From Actinomycetota bacterium (lineage in GTDB: Bacteria; Actinomycetota; UBA4738; HRBIN12), in NCBI GenBank assembly GCA_005885325.1, contig VAYX01000032.1, positions 1 through 22,286 of the forward strand: a DNA stretch of 22,286 bases, written 5' to 3'. Made by a program: the position numbers and the translations under genes. The notes under the pieces were generated by a model. That model worked only from the letters and a program-made list of their open reading frames with translations. It made no database searches and was not told the DNA's origin. This document shows positions 19,244-22,286 of this stretch, one piece after another. Each line of letters opens with the position of its first letter. The first letter of the stretch is position 1.

Positions 19244-21480
19244 ACCCCTCAGCGGTCCGTCTCTCCCTCGCCCTTGCGATCTGCGCACTCTCCGGGCTCC
19301 TGCTCTCCCTGGCCCTTCCGCCCGCGAACCTGGGGGTGGTGGCGTTCCTCGCACCCGTCCCGCTCCTGTGGCTCGTCCGCGAGGCCCGACCCCGCCGGGG
19401 GGCGCTGCTCGGGCTGGCGTTCGGGGTCGCGTACTTCGGTGCGCTCCTGTACTGGATCTGGCAGTTCGGGCAGCTGGCCTGGGGGGCGCTGACCCTCGCC
19501 TGCGCGGCGTACATGGCGGCCTTCGGGCTCCTGGCGCCGGCCGTGTGGAGAGGGGAGCGCCCGCTCCGATCGATCGCCGGGCTCGCCGCCCTGTGGACGG
19601 TCCAGGAGTGGCTCCGAGGGATGTGGCCGGTGGGTGGGTTCGGATGGGGACAGCTGGGGTCGACCCAGACCGGGGACCCGACCCTGCTTCGCCTGGCTTC
19701 GGTGACGGGGGTGTGGGGCGTCTCCTTCGTGGTGGTCCTGGTGGCCGGGTTGCTGATGCTCGCCGTGGAACGAGCCCGGTGGAGGCCGGCCTCGGCGGCA
19801 GCCTTGGTGGGGATCTCGCTCGTACTGATCCTTTCCCCCGGGCTCATCCCCATCCTCGGGGCCGACGGACGAACGCTCGAGGTGGCAGCCGTCCAGGTGG
19901 ACGTGCTCCGGGCCCGGGGCCTTCCCCCGTTGGAGGAGGACCAGCGGGTAGCCGAGATGAACATCGCACTGCACCGGCGGCTCGCGGCCGATCCACCGGA
20001 CCTCGCCGTGTGGGGGGAGAGCGCGCTCGACCCGGGGGCAAGCGCCACCGACTTCCGCCTCCAGGTGACCCGGGCCATCCGGGACGTCGGCGTTCCCACG
20101 CTGGCCGGCGCGGTCGTGCAGGCGCCCGACGGGGCCTTCCACAATGAGGGATTGCTATTCGACCGCGACGGGAGCCTCGTGGGGGAGTATCGCAAGGTGC
20201 ACCTGGTCCCGTTCGGCGAGTACGTGCCGTTCCGCGACGAACTCTCGTGGATCTCTGCGCTGCAACAGATCCCATACGATGAGACACCGGGGGAGCGGGT
20301 CCACCCGCTCAGGGTGGACGGCGTCACGTTCGGGGACGTGATCTGCTTCGAGAACACCTTTCCCTCGATCGACCGAACGCTCGTCTCGCAAGGTGCCGGG
20401 TTCCTGGTCGTGGAGACCAACAACGCGTCCTACGGGTTCACCGCCGCGTCACGGCAGCACTTGCTGATGAGCCAGCTCCGGGCGGTGGAGAATGGCCGGT
20501 GGGTGGTGCACGCCGCCGTGTCGGGGATCAGCGCGTTCATCGACCCCCACGGCCGCGTCGTGGCCGAGGCCGGGCTCTTCGAGCCGGCGATCCTCCGCCA
20601 TCGGATCCAGGTGTCGACCCGACGCACCCTGTACACGAGGTTCGGCGACTGGGTGCCATGGGCGGCGCTCCTGCTGTCGGCGGGGCTGATGGTCGCGCCG
20701 CGGCGGAGGCGGCGACCGGCTCGTCCGGCCGAGCCGCTGCCGGAGCGACCGAGGACCCTGGTGATCCTTCCCACGTACGACGAGCGAGCCACGATCGAGG
20801 CGGTGATCCGAGGGCTGCTGGCCCTCCCGGACGCCGTGGACGTCCTCGTCGTGGACGACTCGTCCCCGGACGGCACGGCCGAGGTCGTCCGGCAGATCGC
20901 GGCGGGGGAGCCCCGCGTTCGTCTGCTGGAGCGCCCGGCCAAGGCCGGGTTGGCTGGGGCGTACCGGGAAGGGTTCGCCAGGGCCTTGGAGGAGGGATAC
21001 GACCTCGTCGTGGAGACGGATGCGGACCTGTCGCACGACCCGGCGGAGCTCCCGAGCCTCTTGTCCGCAGCCCACCGGTTTCACCTCGTGGTGGGAAGCC
21101 GGTACGTCCCCGGCGGCTCCGTCACCAATTGGAGCCGGACCCGCCTGGCCCTGTCCCGGGCCGGGAACGCCTACGCCCGGCTGTGGCTCGGACTCCCCCT
21201 ACACGACGCGACGAGCGGCTTCCGGGTCTTCCGCCGGGATCTCCTGGCCCATCTGGCCGCCGAACCCATCCGCTCCGAGGGGTACGGGTTCCAGATCGAG
21301 CTGGTCCTGCGGGCCTGGGGCGGCGGCTATGCGCTCGGCGAGGTTCCCATCACGTTCCGTGAGCGCCAGCACGGCCAGTCCAAGATCTCCCGGCGGATCG
21401 TGTTCGAGGCCCTGTGGCTGGTGACCGTGTGGGGGGCTCGGATCCGGCTTGGCCGGCCCCCGCTTCCTTCCTCTCCCTGA
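19165..21480 (+). CDS. Apolipoprotein N-acyltransferase fused to polyprenyl-phosphate-mannose synthase
   Basis: The 771-residue protein joins two enzymes. Residues about 30-220 form several membrane helices. A nitrilase-type Lnt domain follows, with the catalytic triad Glu285 (VWGESAL), Lys344 (EYRKVHLVPFGEYVPF) and Cys394 (VICFENTFP). After a last membrane helix (about 497-510), a GT2 domain begins at VILPTYDE (533-540) with VVDDSSPDGT (562-571) and the metal-binding TDADLSHDP (618-626). Lnt adds a third acyl chain to lipoproteins; the GT2 domain moves mannose from GDP-mannose to polyprenyl phosphate. The same fusion is Ppm1 (Rv2051c) in M. tuberculosis. ATG 19165 would overlap the DUF4193 gene by 79 bases; a CTG overlapping its stop (19240) is an alternative, and no other standard start exists. 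Confidence 0.9.
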   Translation: MQELLSGEAPKPAQGQGQDALPRLRLNPSAVRLSLALAICALSGLLLSLALPPANLGVVAFLAPVPLLWLVREARPRRGALLGLAFGVAYFGALLYWIWQFGQLAWGALTLACAAYMAAFGLLAPAVWRGERPLRSIAGLAALWTVQEWLRGMWPVGGFGWGQLGSTQTGDPTLLRLASVTGVWGVSFVVVLVAGLLMLAVERARWRPASAAALVGISLVLILSPGLIPILGADGRTLEVAAVQVDVLRARGLPPLEEDQRVAEMNIALHRRLAADPPDLAVWGESALDPGASATDFRLQVTRAIRDVGVPTLAGAVVQAPDGAFHNEGLLFDRDGSLVGEYRKVHLVPFGEYVPFRDELSWISALQQIPYDETPGERVHPLRVDGVTFGDVICFENTFPSIDRTLVSQGAGFLVVETNNASYGFTAASRQHLLMSQLRAVENGRWVVHAAVSGISAFIDPHGRVVAEAGLFEPAILRHRIQVSTRRTLYTRFGDWVPWAALLLSAGLMVAPRRRRRPARPAEPLPERPRTLVILPTYDERATIEAVIRGLLALPDAVDVLVVDDSSPDGTAEVVRQIAAGEPRVRLLERPAKAGLAGAYREGFARALEEGYDLVVETDADLSHDPAELPSLLSAAHRFHLVVGSRYVPGGSVTNWSRTRLALSRAGNAYARLWLGLPLHDATSGFRVFRRDLLAHLAAEPIRSEGYGFQIELVLRAWGGGYALGEVPITFRERQHGQSKISRRIVFEALWLVTVWGARIRLGRPPLPSSP

Positions 21481-21958
21481 ACGCCCATAACGTACATTAT
21501 GGAAACTAGGTGAGGAGACGACCGTGCCAGTCATGCCCTGGCCACGATCGGATCCCCGTTCCCCCACTCGATGTGCGGCAGCACCCGATTGCCGGCGAAA
21601 CTTAACGCCGCGGTTCGGGAATGCTCAGTCGGAACCTCACCTCGAGGCTCGGACCCGAGTGGACCCGCAAGCCTCAACCGAGAGACGACCGGGCCTCGAC
21701 TTCCTCCTCCTCCCCCGGTGTGGCTCTGGATCAAGACTGCCTCGCCCTCGACCTGACGTCGACCTTCAAAGTCTGCCGTGCCCCGCAACCCTGGACCTCG
21801 GCAACCGTTCACCAGTCGGCGTAGTGCGAAGGCCCTAGCGATTCCACTGACCTTCGGCTGATGGCGTAAGACGGGGCCCCGCATACCATCGGCGCGCGGG
21901 GGACATCCTGTCCGCGTTTCGACCTACGAGATTCGCGCCGACGGAAGGAAAGCAGCAG
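21481..21958. other. Intergenic region of 478 bases
   Basis: No convincing gene is seen. A frame from GTG 21524 (104 codons) has a GAGGAG before it, but its Arg/Pro/Ser composition and mixed third-codon bases are unlike neighbouring genes. Several short GC-rich inverted repeats occur (GGTTC/GAACC near 21613-21647, CTCG/CGAG near 21640-21660), so the transcript could fold. No riboswitch class could be recognised by eye. TACCAT at 21884-21889 could be a -10 for the following gene. Confidence 0.5.
21486..21501. repeat. Near-palindrome CATAACGTACATTATG
   Basis: Fourteen of 16 positions are symmetric around a GTAC centre. It begins six bases after the Lnt-Ppm stop, is AT-rich in a GC-rich region, and looks like an operator for a dimeric regulator. 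Confidence 0.5.
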
Positions 21959-22286
21959 GTGAGGGCGACGCAGGGGGTGGTGGAGCGCGCGCGCTCCCTG
22001 CGTGGGTACGGCCTGGCCGTACTGTCCCTCACTGTCGCGCTGGTGGTGGGGCAGGCCGTGGGGGCCGTCTGGGCCGGCGCGGCGGCCGCCACCGAAGCTT
22101 CTCCCATCGGGAGCACGCAGATCGACGCCTTCCAGGGCCTCCTGGCCGGCAAGGACCCGTCCGCGGATGCCGGCTGGACCAGCGGCAACCTCTGTGGCAA
22201 CACCACCACCTGCTACCGCAAGCTCGACAACGTGCCCCACCGCATCCTGTTCAGGAACCTCGAGGCCGGGAAGCGCTACGCCATCA
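21959..22286 (+). CDS. Secreted protein, N-terminal part, cut by window edge
   Basis: GTG 21959 is preceded by GGAAGGAA about 8 bases upstream, a good ribosome-binding site. The first 50 residues form a Sec-type signal peptide: basic MRATQGVVERARSLRG, a hydrophobic core (LAVLSLTVALVVGQAVGAVW) and an Ala-rich cleavage region (AGAAAATEA). The visible mature part, starting about SPIGSTQIDAFQG, includes two Cys residues in GNLCGNTTTCYRK, likely a disulphide, and ends within a segment NLEAGKRYAI that resembles the beta-rich start of a fibronectin- or cell-surface-like domain. About 109 codons are seen. The function cannot be stated. Confidence 0.8.
   Translation, partial: MRATQGVVERARSLRGYGLAVLSLTVALVVGQAVGAVWAGAAAATEASPIGSTQIDAFQGLLAGKDPSADAGWTSGNLCGNTTTCYRKLDNVPHRILFRNLEAGKRYAI

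Noticed and set aside
21524..21838. 104-codon frame with a GAGGAG ribosome-binding-like sequence
   Set aside because: Composition and third-codon bases unlike the neighbouring genes, no recognisable motif, so treated as non-coding.
21500..21958. c-di-AMP, guanidine or other riboswitch before the secreted protein
   Set aside because: Only short, scattered resemblances were seen; none of the conserved core segments could be aligned.
1..22286. CRISPR arrays, tRNA or rRNA genes, insertion sequence ends
   Set aside because: No regularly spaced repeats, tRNA-like folds, rRNA segments or transposase genes were seen on either strand.

Overview
This is a GC-rich, densely packed window that looks like an actinobacterial (Actinomycetota) chromosome, probably from a deep or uncultivated lineage. 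The evidence is the adjacent pafB-pafC pair, the order pafB-pafC-tatA-tatC-(lipid kinase)-helY-M24 peptidase known from mycobacteria and streptomycetes, a DUF222-HNH (13E12-type) protein, a DUF4193 protein, and an Lnt-Ppm fusion like mycobacterial Ppm1. Many genes have a TANNNT box only 6-10 bases before the start codon and no Shine-Dalgarno sequence, which suggests frequent leaderless mRNAs.

Layout. 1-986 (minus): most of a DUF3866 protein, cut by the left edge and divergent from pafB. 1010-6327 (plus): pafB-pafC, a zinc-ribbon protein, a one-helix membrane protein, tatA, tatC, a membrane-anchored protein of unknown function, and an alpha/beta hydrolase. 6355-11107 (plus): the Ski2-like helicase HelY, a diacylglycerol-kinase-type lipid kinase, and an M24 aminopeptidase. 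11225-12367 (plus): a DUF222-HNH nuclease-like gene with a perfect LexA box inside its promoter. 12376-16225 (minus): cysS, an unusual FtsH-type membrane protease, and an Lrp/AsnC regulator. 16362-17195 (plus): a small, solitary reverse transcriptase preceded by hairpins. 17089-18600 (plus): a YtcJ-type amidohydrolase. 18601-18904: an intergenic region with a complete promoter, a strongly folded RNA ending in a T-run, and a second promoter flanked by dyads. 18905-21480 (plus): DUF4193 and the Lnt-Ppm fusion. 21481-21958: non-coding, with a near-palindrome at its left end. 21959-22286: the start of a secreted protein.

How the genes fit together. PafBC is the activator of the LexA-independent DNA-damage response in mycobacteria, and the HNH gene carries a LexA box, so both damage-response arms may be represented. 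TatA-TatC form a minimal twin-arginine export system. The Lnt-Ppm fusion makes polyprenyl-phosphate-mannose and acylates lipoproteins.

The most unusual items are the reverse transcriptase with its hairpin-rich leader, the structured RNA candidate at 18663-18767, the TatA with a repeated amphipathic helix, the FtsH with insertions in its AAA module, and the SOS-box-controlled HNH gene.
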